Assembly: GCF_016863015.1 (NCBI RefSeq)
Contig: NZ_BOOB01000052.1
Span: 41,502 to 105,501, forward strand
DNA from: Microbispora amethystogenes
GTDB taxonomy: Bacteria > Actinomycetota > Actinomycetes > Streptosporangiales > Streptosporangiaceae
Length of the DNA stretch: 64,000 bases
Direction: 5' to 3'
The position numbers and the translations under genes were made by a program. Positions 1 to 7,866 of this stretch are shown in pieces; within the stretch, counting starts at the first letter, position 1, and each line of letters starts with the position of its first letter. The notes beneath the pieces are model-generated. The model saw only the letters and a list, made by a program, of their open reading frames with translations. It was not told where the DNA came from and did no database searches.

Positions 1-343
1 CGCCGGTCGTCAGGCGCGAGCCCGCCGACCCGCCTCGGTAGTACGCCGCGTGCGACGACCGCCCGATGCGCCGCTGGCGTACGACGAGGCCGGTGGAGGC
101 CGTCGGGTCGACCCGTACGGCCGAGACGTCCACGCCCTCGCCGCGCAGGACGGTCAGCGTGCGGACGCCGAGCTCGTCGGCGCTGACCCGGCCCAGCCAG
201 CTCACCGAGTGGTCGAGCCGGGCCAGGCCGACCGCCGTCGTCAGCTCGGGTCCCTCCACGTCGAGGCGGGTGCCCATGTCATGGCGCAGCCGGTCGGCCG
301 AGACGACGGCCAGCGCCTCTCCGAGCGTGAAGACCTCGGTCAT
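1..343 (-). CDS. PfkB-family sugar kinase, N-terminal part (cut by window edge)
   Basis: The reverse strand reads from an ATG at 343 to the window edge. The translation starts MTEVFTLGEALAVVSADRLR and continues with a stretch typical of the ribokinase/PfkB N-terminal half: an alternating substrate-binding region, the segment WLGRVSADELGVRTLTVLR (a G-x-D-x-x-G-like motif in this family) and a TGLVVRQRR strand. The family phosphorylates sugars such as 2-keto-3-deoxygluconate, fructose or ribose with ATP. The C-terminal ATP-binding half, with the catalytic Asp in GAGD, lies outside the window, so the substrate cannot be assigned. The 91 bases between it and the next gene hold nothing I recognise. 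Confidence 0.72.
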   Translation of the reverse strand, partial: MTEVFTLGEALAVVSADRLRHDMGTRLDVEGPELTTAVGLARLDHSVSWLGRVSADELGVRTLTVLRGEGVDVSAVRVDPTASTGLVVRQRRIGRSSHAAYYRGGSAGSRLTTG

Positions 344-434
344 GCAGTGTGTCCACGGGGTAGCACCGGAAAAGCATGGCAGACCGTGATCCGCTCGGAA
401 AGTGCTTCTGGAACGATCCGCGCCGTGCGCGGGC

Positions 435-980
435 TCAGCCGCCGAACGCTTCCACGGCGGCCTGGCAGAACGCCTTGAGGTCGTCCGGCTTGCGGCTGGT
501 CACCAGCGTGTTCGGGCCGCCGGTGCAGACCACGACCTCCTTGTCCACCCAGGTCGCCCCGGCGTTGCGCAGGTCGGTCCGCAGGCTCGGCCACGAGGTG
601 AGCGTGCGCTCGCGCACCACGTCGGCCTCCACCAGCGTCCACGGCGCGTGGCAGATGGCCGCGACGGGCTTGCCCGCGTCGAAGAACTCCTTGACGAACC
701 GTACGGCTTCCGGCTGCATGCGCAGGAAGTCGGGGTTGGCGACTCCGCCGGGGAGGACCAGCCCGTCGAAGTCGGACGCCGAGACGTCGCCCGCCACCGC
801 GTCCACGGGGAAGGTGTCGGCCTTGTCGAGGTGGTTGAACGCCTGCACCCGGCCCCGCTCGGTGGAGATCAGCTTCGGCGTGCCGCCCGCCTGCTCGACG
901 GCCTTCCACGGCTCGGTGAGCTCGACCTGCTCGATCCCCTCCGGGGCCACGAGAAATGCGATCGTCCTGCCCTGAATCAT
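435..980 (-). CDS. DJ-1/PfpI-family type 1 glutamine amidotransferase-like protein
   Basis: A 181-residue protein starting MIQGRTIAFLVAPEGIEQVE. It has the DJ-1/PfpI fold signatures: VLPGGVANPDFLR, then the nucleophile elbow AAICHAPW with the conserved cysteine, then a TGGPNTLVTSRKPDDL region near the C-terminus. Family members act as stress chaperones, glyoxalases/deglycases or cysteine peptidases in the cytoplasm; which applies here cannot be read from sequence. The reading frame stays open upstream to 1202, but the ATG at 980 has AAGGAG 5 bases upstream and matches the family N-terminus. Length is normal for the family (about 170-190 residues). It is divergent from the DUF72 gene. Confidence 0.88.
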   Translation of the reverse strand: MIQGRTIAFLVAPEGIEQVELTEPWKAVEQAGGTPKLISTERGRVQAFNHLDKADTFPVDAVAGDVSASDFDGLVLPGGVANPDFLRMQPEAVRFVKEFFDAGKPVAAICHAPWTLVEADVVRERTLTSWPSLRTDLRNAGATWVDKEVVVCTGGPNTLVTSRKPDDLKAFCQAAVEAFGG

Positions 981-1200
981 CGTGCTCCTTCTGTGTTTCC
1001 CGCTTCGCTCATCGGGGCGCTCACGTTCCGGCCGGTCGTGCCGGAGGCGCGCCATGAGCGCTTCCCTCGTCGCTCGTTCCTCGCTCCTCAGTCCAGATCG
1101 GCGGCGCGCCCCTCCGGCTCGCTGGGGGTTTTTCAGTCGGTCGTGACGACGCGTGCCCGGTGATCTGCGATCTATGCCGTTCGCGGGGTAGGAACCGGAC

Positions 1201-2001
1201 ATGCCCGTGCTGGTGGGGACCTCCGGATGGCAGTACGCCGACTGGCGTGACCTCGTCTACGGGGGAGTGCCGCAGCGGCTGTGGCTGGAGAGGTACGGCG
1301 AGATCTTCGCCACGGTCGAGAACAACAACGCCTTCTACCGGCTGCCGAAACGGGAGACGTTCGAGTCGTGGCGGGAGCGCACCCCGGCGGACTTCGTCAT
1401 GGCCGTCAAGGCCAGCCGCTTCCTCACCCACATCAAGCGGCTGAAGGACCCGGAGGAGCCGGTGGACCGGCTGATGGGCGTGGCCGAGGGCCTCGGCCCC
1501 AAGCTGGGGCCCATCCTGCTCCAGTTGCCGCCGACCCTGCAGGCCGACGCCGTACGGCTGCGGGCCTGCCTGGCCCGGTTCCCGTCCTCGGTGCGGGTCG
1601 CGGTGGAGCCGCGGCACGCCTCGTGGTGGACCGCCGAGATCCGCGATCTGCTGACGGAGTTCGGGGCCGCCCTGTGCTGGGCCGACCGGCTCGGACGGCC
1701 GGCGGGGCCCCTGTGGCGCACCACGAGCTGGGTCTACCTGCGCTTCCACGAGGGCCGGGCCGACCCCTGGCCGGCGTACGGGCGGCGTGCGCTGACCAGC
1801 TGGGTCGACCGGCTGGGCGACGTGCCGGACGCCTACGTCTACTTCAACAACGATCCGGGCGGCGCCGCCGTACGCAACGCCGTCACCTTCGCGGAGATCG
1901 CCTGCGCGCGGGGGCGGGAGGTGACCAGGGTGCGGCCTCCGGCGGGTCTGGGCGGCGAGGCCCACCGGCAGCGGAACCGGCTGCAGCCCGCCCCCTCATA
2001 G
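1201..2001 (+). CDS. DUF72 family protein (YecE-like)
   Basis: A 266-residue protein beginning MPVLVGTSGWQYADWRD. The GTSGW-x-Y-x-x-W opening, the NNAFYRLP segment and the C-terminal YVYFNNDPGGAAVRNA motif are hallmarks of DUF72, a TIM-barrel family of unknown biochemical function. The closing segment (FNND plus NA) is intact, so the gene looks functional. The start ATG is supported by the family N-terminus; the upstream GGGGTAGGA is only a fair ribosome site. The 220-base divergent gap before it (981-1200) presumably carries both promoters. Function is unknown beyond the family assignment. Confidence 0.88.
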   Translation: MPVLVGTSGWQYADWRDLVYGGVPQRLWLERYGEIFATVENNNAFYRLPKRETFESWRERTPADFVMAVKASRFLTHIKRLKDPEEPVDRLMGVAEGLGPKLGPILLQLPPTLQADAVRLRACLARFPSSVRVAVEPRHASWWTAEIRDLLTEFGAALCWADRLGRPAGPLWRTTSWVYLRFHEGRADPWPAYGRRALTSWVDRLGDVPDAYVYFNNDPGGAAVRNAVTFAEIACARGREVTRVRPPAGLGGEAHRQRNRLQPAPS

Positions 2002-2042
2002 GTGTGTCTCCCGCTGAGGGGGCGGGCCGCCGCCCGGGCACA

Positions 2043-2096
2043 CTGCCCGGTCACGCTGCCCGGTCACGCCTGGTCGGGCACGCCTGGTCGGGCACG
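2043..2096. repeat. paired tandem duplications in an intergenic gap
   Basis: Between the DUF72 gene and the convergent membrane-protein gene, a 13-base unit (CTGCCCGGTCACG) occurs twice in a row at 2043-2055 and 2056-2068. A 14-base unit (CCTGGTCGGGCACG) follows twice in a row at 2069-2082 and 2083-2096. Both arrays are perfect. The units contain partly complementary GC runs, so the RNA could fold and help terminate the convergent transcripts, but there is no T-run. They fit the window-wide tendency to short tandem duplication. Confidence 0.75.
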
Positions 2097-2100
2097 CCGG

Positions 2101-2694
2101 TCAGGCGCGCCGGTCGTCGCTCGCGTGCCGGCCACCCGCGACCAGCTGGTCCGGCGACGACTGCCGGGGCACGGAGTAGCGGTGCGGTGCGGTGTCCCCC
2201 GCCCTGTCCCGCGCTCGGTCCTCGGCGCGGATCTCGGCACGGTCGGCGGCACGGTCGGCAGCGCGCTCGGCGGCACGGTCCTCGACCCTGTCGTCGACGC
2301 CGTCCCGGTCCCGGTCGACCTTGGGGTAGGCCGCGGTAACCGGAGCGACGCCGTCCCGCTCGGCCTCGGCCTCGGTGGCGGGAGACGACTGGAGGCGGCG
2401 CTCCAGCTCGCGCTTCTCGGCCTCCAGGCGGGACACGCGGTCCCGCTCGGCGAGGCGCGCCTCGCGCGCCTTGCGCCGCCTGACGGCCCCGCGGCGCAGG
2501 CCGCCGGTGATGAGCATCAGACCGACGACGAACACGGCGGCGGTCACCACGCCGGCGATGAAGAACTCGAACGGGCTGAGGTTGAAGGTGCGGTCAAGGA
2601 TCGTGACCGGCAGGGTGTTCGCGGTGTCGTTGACCGACACCTCGATCACCGCCGCCGCCGCGACCAAAACCAGAAGCAGGCCCAGTAAGACCAT
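2101..2694 (-). CDS. membrane protein with charged coiled-coil tail (LapA-like)
   Basis: A 197-residue protein. Residues 1-20 form one hydrophobic helix and residues about 44-65 a second (FFIAGVVTAAVFVVGLMLI). A basic, Arg/Glu-rich stretch at about 67-105 is predicted to be a coiled coil. The layout of two N-terminal helices, a short loop and a cytoplasmic coiled coil resembles LapA-domain/lipopolysaccharide-assembly-like proteins of actinobacteria. The C-terminal 90 residues are low complexity, with repeated A-D-R and A-E-R units (AERAADRAADRAEIRAEDRA), encoded by near-identical short DNA units around 2235-2285. The start ATG has GAGGG upstream. Role unknown; membrane location is the only firm claim. 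Confidence 0.7.
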   Translation of the reverse strand: MVLLGLLLVLVAAAAVIEVSVNDTANTLPVTILDRTFNLSPFEFFIAGVVTAAVFVVGLMLITGGLRRGAVRRRKAREARLAERDRVSRLEAEKRELERRLQSSPATEAEAERDGVAPVTAAYPKVDRDRDGVDDRVEDRAAERAADRAADRAEIRAEDRARDRAGDTAPHRYSVPRQSSPDQLVAGGRHASDDRRA

Positions 2695-2812
2695 CTGCCC
2701 TCACTCCCTGGTGCGGTGTGCGATTCGTGGACGGTCTCCGTCTGCCCCCAAAGGCGCGGATCATGTGCTCCCGGTCACAACGGGGCAGCGGTTTGTCAAG
2801 CAAAGAACACGC

Positions 2813-2850
2813 GTTAACACCCTGGTTACAAACGGGCAAAGGTTACGAAA
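2813..2850 (+). promoter_or_regulatory. possible nitrogen-regulator (GlnR-like) site upstream of glutamine synthetase
   Basis: The 222-base gap before the glutamine synthetase gene holds a run of GTTAA/GTTAC elements at 2813-2817, 2825-2829 and 2842-2846 together with GCAAA at 2836-2840 and GAAAT at 2847-2851. The pair GTTAC-n6-GCAAA is close to the GlnR half-site pattern known in actinobacteria (gTnAc-n6-GaAAc). The match is imperfect and spacing of the further copies is irregular, so this is a candidate only. Confidence 0.35.
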
Positions 2851-2916
2851 TGCCAGAACGGCACTCTCAAGCGTGGCGGACGAACGCCAGGCCGCCTCGC
2901 TTCGAAAGGGATCGAC

Positions 2917-3930
2917 GTGACCTACAAGGCCGAGTACATCTGGATCGACGGCACGGAGCCGACCGCGAAGCTCCGTTCCAAGACGAAGGTCCTCGCCGAC
3001 GGCGCCGAGCCGGGGCTGTGGGGCTTCGACGGGTCCAGCACCAACCAGGCCACCGGTCACTCCTCCGACCTGGTGCTCAAGCCCGTCTTCATCTGCCCGG
3101 ACCCGATCCGCGGCGGCGACCACGTTCTGGTCATGTGCGAGGTCCTGCACACCGACATGACTCCGCACGCCACCAACACCCGCGCCGCGCTCGCCGAGGT
3201 GGACGAGCGGTTCGCCGCGCAGGAGCCGTGGTTCGGCATCGAGCAGGAGTACACCTTCTTCAAGGAGGGCCGCCCGCTCGGCTTCCCGCTGGGCGGCTTC
3301 CCGGCCCCGCAGGGCGGTTACTACTGCGGCGTCGGCGCCGACGAGGTCTTCGGCCGCGACATCGTCGAGCTGCACCTCGACCGCTGCCTCGCCGCCGGCC
3401 TGAAGATCTCCGGCATCAACGCCGAGGTCATGCCCGGCCAGTGGGAGTTCCAGGTGGGTCCGGGGGGTCCGCTGGAGGTCGGCGACCACATGTGGGTCGC
3501 CCGCTGGCTGCTCTACCGCACCGCCGAGGAGTTCGACGTCGCCGCGACGCTCGACCCCAAGCCGGTCAAGGGCGACTGGAACGGCGCCGGCGCGCACACC
3601 AACTTCTCCACCAAGGCCATGCGTGAGGGCTACGAGCCGATCATCACCGCCTGCGAGGCCCTGGCCGACAACGCGGTGGAGCACGTCAAGCACTACGGCC
3701 ACGGCATCGAGGACCGGCTGACCGGCCACCACGAGACCGCTCCGTGGGACAAGTTCAGCTACGGCGTCTCCGACCGCGGCGCGTCGGTCCGCATCCCGTG
3801 GCAGGTCGAGGTCGACAAGTGCGGTTACATCGAGGACCGGCGCCCCAACGCCAACGTCGACCCCTACCTGGTCACCCGCCTGATCACCGACACCTGCTGC
3901 TCCGCCCTGGAGAAGGCCGGCCAGGTCTGA
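2917..3930 (+). CDS. glnII: glutamine synthetase type II
   Basis: A 337-residue enzyme that makes glutamine from glutamate, ammonia and ATP in the cytoplasm. It is the short eukaryotic-like class II form, not the roughly 470-residue GlnA. Visible signatures: GFDGSSTNQA at about 36-45, the metal-binding glutamates in IEQEYTFF near 108, NAEVMPGQWEFQVGP near 168-182, and GDWNGAGAHTNFSTKAMR containing the ATP/glutamate-binding NGAGAH. Length fits GlnII (about 340). It starts at GTG, giving MTYKAEYIWIDG, with AAAGGG 6-11 bases upstream. It stands alone, with a possible GlnR-like site upstream and a strong terminator downstream. Confidence 0.95.
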   Translation: MTYKAEYIWIDGTEPTAKLRSKTKVLADGAEPGLWGFDGSSTNQATGHSSDLVLKPVFICPDPIRGGDHVLVMCEVLHTDMTPHATNTRAALAEVDERFAAQEPWFGIEQEYTFFKEGRPLGFPLGGFPAPQGGYYCGVGADEVFGRDIVELHLDRCLAAGLKISGINAEVMPGQWEFQVGPGGPLEVGDHMWVARWLLYRTAEEFDVAATLDPKPVKGDWNGAGAHTNFSTKAMREGYEPIITACEALADNAVEHVKHYGHGIEDRLTGHHETAPWDKFSYGVSDRGASVRIPWQVEVDKCGYIEDRRPNANVDPYLVTRLITDTCCSALEKAGQV

Positions 3931-3953
3931 TCCGGCGTCTCACCGCTTCTGTC

Positions 3954-3990
3954 CGTACGGCTCCCGGGTCACCCGGGAGCCGTACGCGTT
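3954..3990 (+). terminator. intrinsic terminator after glutamine synthetase
   Basis: A perfect 15-base stem, CGTACGGCTCCCGGG at 3954-3968 against its complement at 3972-3986, closed by a TCA loop and followed by CGTTT. It lies 24 bases past the stop codon of the class II glutamine synthetase and before the next gene on the same strand. Confidence 0.85.
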
Positions 3991-4050
3991 TCCCGGGGAA
4001 GGCACGGGAAGGTCACGTCCGGTACGCCTGACACGTCTAGCGTCCGGGAC

Positions 4051-5157
4051 ATGACCATGATCCGCAGATCAGCCGTCGTCGTCCTGTCCGTCCTCATCGC
4101 GGGTACCGTGGCCGCTGTGTCACACCAGCCGGAACCCGCCGCCGCCGGGCGGGAGCGTCAACCCCTCGTCATCGGGCACCGGGGCGCCAGCGCCCTGCGG
4201 CCGGAGCACACGCTGCTGTCGTACGAGACGGCGATCGCGCTCGGGGCCGACTACATCGAGCCCGACCTCGTCTCCACCAAGGACCACGTCCTGGTGGCCC
4301 GGCACGAGAACGAGATCTCGGGGACCACCGACGTGGAGAACCACCCCGAGTTCGCCGCTCGCCGCACCACCAAGACCATCGACGGGGTCCCGGTCACCGG
4401 CTGGTTCACCGAGGACTTCACGCTGGCCGAACTGCGCACGCTGCGGGCCACCGAGCGCATCCCCGACCTGCGCCCGGACAACGCGGCCCTGGACGGCCTG
4501 GCCCAGATCCCGACGTTCGACGAGGTCGTGGAGCTGGCCCAGCGGCGCGGCGTGGGCGTCTACCCGGAGACCAAGCACCCCACCTACTTCGACTCCATCG
4601 GGCTGTCGCTGGAGGAGCCGCTGCTGGAGGTGCTCGGCCGGCACGGCTGGCGTGACCGGCACGACCCGGTGTTCATCCAGTCGTTCGAGACGGCCAACCT
4701 ACGCGAGCTGCGCGGGAGGACCCGCCTGCCGCTGATCCAGCTGGTCAACGGGTCCGGCGCGCCGTACGACCGGGTGGCGGCGGGCGACCCGCTCACCTAC
4801 GACCGGATGGTGACGCCCGCGGGCCTCAAGGACGTCGCGTCGTACGCCGACGGGATCGGCGCGGCGACCTCGCGGGTGGTCCCCACGGGCCCCGACGGCC
4901 GCCTGCTCGCGCCGACGACGCTTGTGCGCGACGCCCACCGGGCGGGGCTGGACGTGCACGTGTGGACGCTTCGCGACGAGAACTCCCAGCTTCCGGCCGA
5001 CTTCCGGCTCGGGGACCCGGCCAACCCGGCGTACCCGCGCACGACCGGCGACGTGACGGGCTGGTTGTCGCGCCTGCTCGACCTCGGCGTCGACGGCGTC
5101 TTCGCCGACAACCCCGGCACGGCCCGCGCCGTCCTCGCCGCCCGCACCCGCCGATAG
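4051..5157 (+). CDS. secreted glycerophosphodiester phosphodiesterase
   Basis: A 368-residue protein with a signal peptide: RR at 5-6, a hydrophobic run to about residue 23 and cleavage likely after the AAA near 30. The GDPD catalytic fold follows: GHRGASALRPEHT with the catalytic HR near residue 43, then IEPDLVSTKDHVLVARHE (the metal-binding E-x-D and second catalytic His), then VYPETKHP, and at the end VHVWTLR and GVDGVFADNPG. It cleaves glycerophosphodiesters to glycerol-3-phosphate plus an alcohol, typically for phosphate or carbon scavenging outside the cell. Its length matches the GlpQ type. A second in-frame ATG two codons downstream could be the true start. Confidence 0.92.
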   Translation: MTMIRRSAVVVLSVLIAGTVAAVSHQPEPAAAGRERQPLVIGHRGASALRPEHTLLSYETAIALGADYIEPDLVSTKDHVLVARHENEISGTTDVENHPEFAARRTTKTIDGVPVTGWFTEDFTLAELRTLRATERIPDLRPDNAALDGLAQIPTFDEVVELAQRRGVGVYPETKHPTYFDSIGLSLEEPLLEVLGRHGWRDRHDPVFIQSFETANLRELRGRTRLPLIQLVNGSGAPYDRVAAGDPLTYDRMVTPAGLKDVASYADGIGAATSRVVPTGPDGRLLAPTTLVRDAHRAGLDVHVWTLRDENSQLPADFRLGDPANPAYPRTTGDVTGWLSRLLDLGVDGVFADNPGTARAVLAARTRR

Positions 5158-5182
5158 ACGCCAAGCGGGAAACGCGGCGGTT

Positions 5183-5200
5183 TGACAATGATTTTCATTT
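5183..5200 (+). promoter_or_regulatory. Zur-box-like operator of the zinc uptake operon
   Basis: TGACAATGATTTTCATTT is AT-rich in a GC-rich context and contains the near-palindrome AATGATTTTCATT. It matches the actinobacterial Zur/Fur-family pattern (TGAAAATGATTTTCA-like) closely. It lies 53 bases upstream of the GTG start of the substrate-binding protein, where a zinc-loaded Zur dimer would block the promoter. The downstream genes are exactly what Zur usually controls. Confidence 0.8.
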
Positions 5201-5253
5201 GCGGGACAGTTGAGTGGGATGTCTCCCCTGATACGCCGACTTGAGGATCTGTC

Positions 5254-6195
5254 GTGCTCTCGCCGCTTGCCCGAACCCTGTCGTCCGCCGCGCTGCTCGT
5301 CCTGTTCGCCGCGGGATGCGGCGGCGCGGAGCCCCCGGCTCCCGATGACCCGTCGCTGCCGCTGAAGGTGGTCGCGACCACCACCCAGGTCGCCGACTTC
5401 GCCCGCAACCTCGGCGGTGACCGGGTCACCGTCCACCAGCTGCTCCGGCCGAACGTCGATCCGCACGACTACGAGCCGTCGCCCGCGGACATGCGGGCCA
5501 TCGCGGAGGCCGACGTGCTCGTGAAGAACGGCGTGGGCCTGGAGAAGTGGCTCGACGACACGATCCGGGCCGCCGGCTTCGACGGCCCGGTGGTCGACGC
5601 CTCGCAGGGCGTGCCCGTCCGCGGGGGCGACGCGGAGGAGGGCGCGCGCGATCCGCACATCTGGCACAACCCGCTGAACGTCAAGACGATGGCCGCCACG
5701 ATCGGCAGGGCGTTCGCCGCCGCCGATCCGGGCGACGCCGCCGCCTACCAGGCCAACCTGGCGGCGTACGACGCGAAGCTGGACGCGCTCGACGCCGACA
5801 TCGCCCGGAAGATCGGCTCGATCCCGGCCGACCGGCGCAAGCTGGTGACGAACCACGACGCCTTTGGCTACTACCTCGACCGCTACAAGCTGACCTTCGT
5901 CGGGTCGATCATCCCGAGCTTCGACACCTCCGCCGAACTGTCGGCCAAGCAGGTCGCCGATCTCGTCGCCGAGATCAGGGCGACCGGGACGGCGGCGATC
6001 TTCTCGGAGGCGTCGCTGCCGCCCAAGACCGCCGAGGCGATCGGCCGCGAGGCCGGGGTGACCGTCGTGGCCGGTGAGGACGCGTTGTACGGCGACTCGC
6101 TCGGCCCCGAGGGGTCGGCCGGTGCGACCTATCTGCAGATGGAGGAGCACAATACCGACACCATCGTCAACGCGTTGAGGGGGACGTCCACATGA
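5254..6195 (+). CDS. znuA: zinc/manganese ABC transporter substrate-binding lipoprotein
   Basis: A 313-residue cluster A-I (TroA/ZnuA-type) binding protein. The first 22 residues form a lipoprotein signal ending in the lipobox LFAAGC, so it is tethered outside the membrane. Metal-ligand motifs are visible: NVDPHDYEPS, DPHIWHNPLNV, the NHDAFGYYLDRYKL segment and a late acidic ligand region before YGDSLGPEG. The His-rich loop of many ZnuA proteins is absent between residues 120 and 135; zinc is still favoured because of the Zur-like box. It is the first gene of a four-gene operon. GTG start with GAGGA upstream; its stop overlaps the next ATG. Confidence 0.9.
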   Translation: MLSPLARTLSSAALLVLFAAGCGGAEPPAPDDPSLPLKVVATTTQVADFARNLGGDRVTVHQLLRPNVDPHDYEPSPADMRAIAEADVLVKNGVGLEKWLDDTIRAAGFDGPVVDASQGVPVRGGDAEEGARDPHIWHNPLNVKTMAATIGRAFAAADPGDAAAYQANLAAYDAKLDALDADIARKIGSIPADRRKLVTNHDAFGYYLDRYKLTFVGSIIPSFDTSAELSAKQVADLVAEIRATGTAAIFSEASLPPKTAEAIGREAGVTVVAGEDALYGDSLGPEGSAGATYLQMEEHNTDTIVNALRGTST

Positions 6196-6953
6196 GCGAG
6201 CGGGCGCCGACCCTGGTGATCGACCGGGCGAGCGTGGCCTACGGCGACGTCCCGGTGCTGGAGGAGCTGGACGGCGTCGTCCACGAGGGCGAGGCCGTGG
6301 CGCTGATCGGCCCGAACGGCGCGGGCAAGTCGACGCTGATCAAGGCGCTGCTCGGGCTGGTCCCGGTCGTCCGCGGCCGGATCGAGGTGCTGGGCACCAC
6401 CCCGGCGCAGGCCCGCCGCGACGTGGCGTACGTGCCGCAGGCCGACACGCTCGACCCCGACTTCCCGGTGTCGGTCGAGCAGGTGGTGATGATGGGCCGC
6501 TACCGCCGGATCGGCTGGCTGCGCCGGCCGTCGGCCGCCGACCGGGCCGAGGTCGCCGGGGCGCTGGAGCGGGTCGGGCTGGCCGCGCGGGCCCGCGACC
6601 GGTTCGGCACGTTGTCGGGCGGGCAGCGCCAGCGGGTGCTGCTGGCCCGGGCCATCGCCGCCGGGCCCCGGATGCTGCTGCTCGACGAGCCGTTCAACGG
6701 CGTCGACGCGGTCAGCCAGCACGCGCTGCTGGAGGCGATCGGCTCGCTCAAGGAGCAGGGCGCCTCGGTCGTCGTCAGCACCCACGACCTCGCCATCGCG
6801 CACCTCGCCTGCGACGAGGTGTGCCTGCTCAACCGGCACCAGTTCGGCTTCGGCCCGACCGGCGACGTGCTGACCCCTGAGCGGCTGCGCGCGACGTACG
6901 GCGGGCACGCGCTCGAACTGCGCGGCGACCGCGTGATCGTCACCCAGACGTGA
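6192..6953 (+). CDS. znuC: zinc ABC transporter ATP-binding protein
   Basis: A 253-residue nucleotide-binding subunit powering the metal importer at the inner face of the membrane. Walker A GPNGAGKST, Q-loop region VAYVPQADTLDPDFPVSVEQVV, signature LSGGQRQRV, Walker B MLLLDEPFNGVD and the switch His in VSTHDLAIAHL are all intact. The GRYRRIGWLRRPS segment is typical of the metal-importing ABC family. ATG overlaps the stop of the binding-protein gene (ATGA), so the two are translationally coupled. Thirteen bases separate it from the first permease gene. Confidence 0.93.
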   Translation: MSERAPTLVIDRASVAYGDVPVLEELDGVVHEGEAVALIGPNGAGKSTLIKALLGLVPVVRGRIEVLGTTPAQARRDVAYVPQADTLDPDFPVSVEQVVMMGRYRRIGWLRRPSAADRAEVAGALERVGLAARARDRFGTLSGGQRQRVLLARAIAAGPRMLLLDEPFNGVDAVSQHALLEAIGSLKEQGASVVVSTHDLAIAHLACDEVCLLNRHQFGFGPTGDVLTPERLRATYGGHALELRGDRVIVTQT

Positions 6954-6966
6954 GGGCGGCGCGGTC

Positions 6967-7866
6967 ATGATCTTCTTCGAGCCGTTCCAGCTTCCGTTCA
7001 TGGCGCGGGCGCTGGCCGAGCTGGTCGTCCTCGGCGCGCTCGCGGGCACCGTCGGCGTGCTGGTGCTGCTGCGCCGCCTGGCCTTCGTCAGCGACACCCT
7101 GACGCACACCGTCTTCCCCGGGGTGGTCATCGGCCACATCATGGCGGGGGACGGCGGCGTCTTCTGGGGCGCGCTCGCCGCCGGGGTCGTCACGGCGGTC
7201 CTGCTCACGCTGCTCACCGCCCGCCGCAGGGTGAGCGAGGACGCCGCGCTCGCCGTGCTGCTGACCACGCTGTTCGCGGTCGGCGTCGTGCTGGTGTCGC
7301 GGCAGACGGGGTTCACCTCCGACCTCACCGCATTCCTGTTCGGCCGGGTGCTCACCGTCACCGAGGAGCAGCTCGTGCAGACCGCCGTCGTGACGGTGCT
7401 GGTCGTGGCGCTGCTGGCGGCGCTGCGGCGGCCGCTGCTGCTGCGGGCCTTCGACCCCGTGGGCGCCCGCGCGGCCGGGGTGCGCGTCGGCCTGCTCGAC
7501 CTCGTGGTCAACGTCGCGGTCGCCCTGGTCGTCGTCGCCGCCGTCAAGGCGGTCGGCACGATCCTCGTGATCGCGCTGCTGATCGTGCCGGCCGCGGCGG
7601 CCCGCGCCCTGTCGGACCGGCTCGTGGTCATCGTGCCGCTCGCCGCGCTCCTCGGCGCCGCCGCCGGATGGCTCGGGCTGGTGGCGAGCTACGAGGCGTC
7701 GATCGGGTACGGCCTCCGGCTCGCCTCCGGGGCGACCGTGGTGCTCGTCCTGGTGGGGTTGTACGGGCTGGCCCACGCCGCCGCGTTCGCCCGCCGGCGT
7801 GCGAAGCTCGATCAGGCCCGGCGCCGCGTCACGTCCGAGGAACTCGACGTCCTGGAGGCGGCATGA
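6967..7866 (+). CDS. znuB: zinc ABC transporter permease 1
   Basis: A 299-residue ABC-3 family permease with about eight or nine hydrophobic helices, starting MIFFEPFQLPFMARAL. Family landmarks include the conserved VSDTLTHTVFPGVVIGHI coupling region near residues 40-57, an LLRAFDPVGARAAGVRVGLLD segment and the AVGTILVIALLIVPAAAARAL helix. It forms the transmembrane path for Zn2+/Mn2+ with the second permease gene downstream. The last codons overlap that gene in an ATGA. Confidence 0.92.
   Translation: MIFFEPFQLPFMARALAELVVLGALAGTVGVLVLLRRLAFVSDTLTHTVFPGVVIGHIMAGDGGVFWGALAAGVVTAVLLTLLTARRRVSEDAALAVLLTTLFAVGVVLVSRQTGFTSDLTAFLFGRVLTVTEEQLVQTAVVTVLVVALLAALRRPLLLRAFDPVGARAAGVRVGLLDLVVNVAVALVVVAAVKAVGTILVIALLIVPAAAARALSDRLVVIVPLAALLGAAAGWLGLVASYEASIGYGLRLASGATVVLVLVGLYGLAHAAAFARRRAKLDQARRRVTSEELDVLEAA

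Noticed and set aside
50..478. Two forward-strand open frames over the first 0.5 kb
   Set aside because: They lie opposite the PfkB-like frame and the end of the DJ-1/PfpI gene, are Arg/Pro-rich shadow translations, and match no family.
435..1202. Longer version of the DJ-1/PfpI protein starting at 1202
   Set aside because: The first 74 residues are Arg-rich shadow sequence; the ATG at 980 has a perfect AAGGAG and the family N-terminus.
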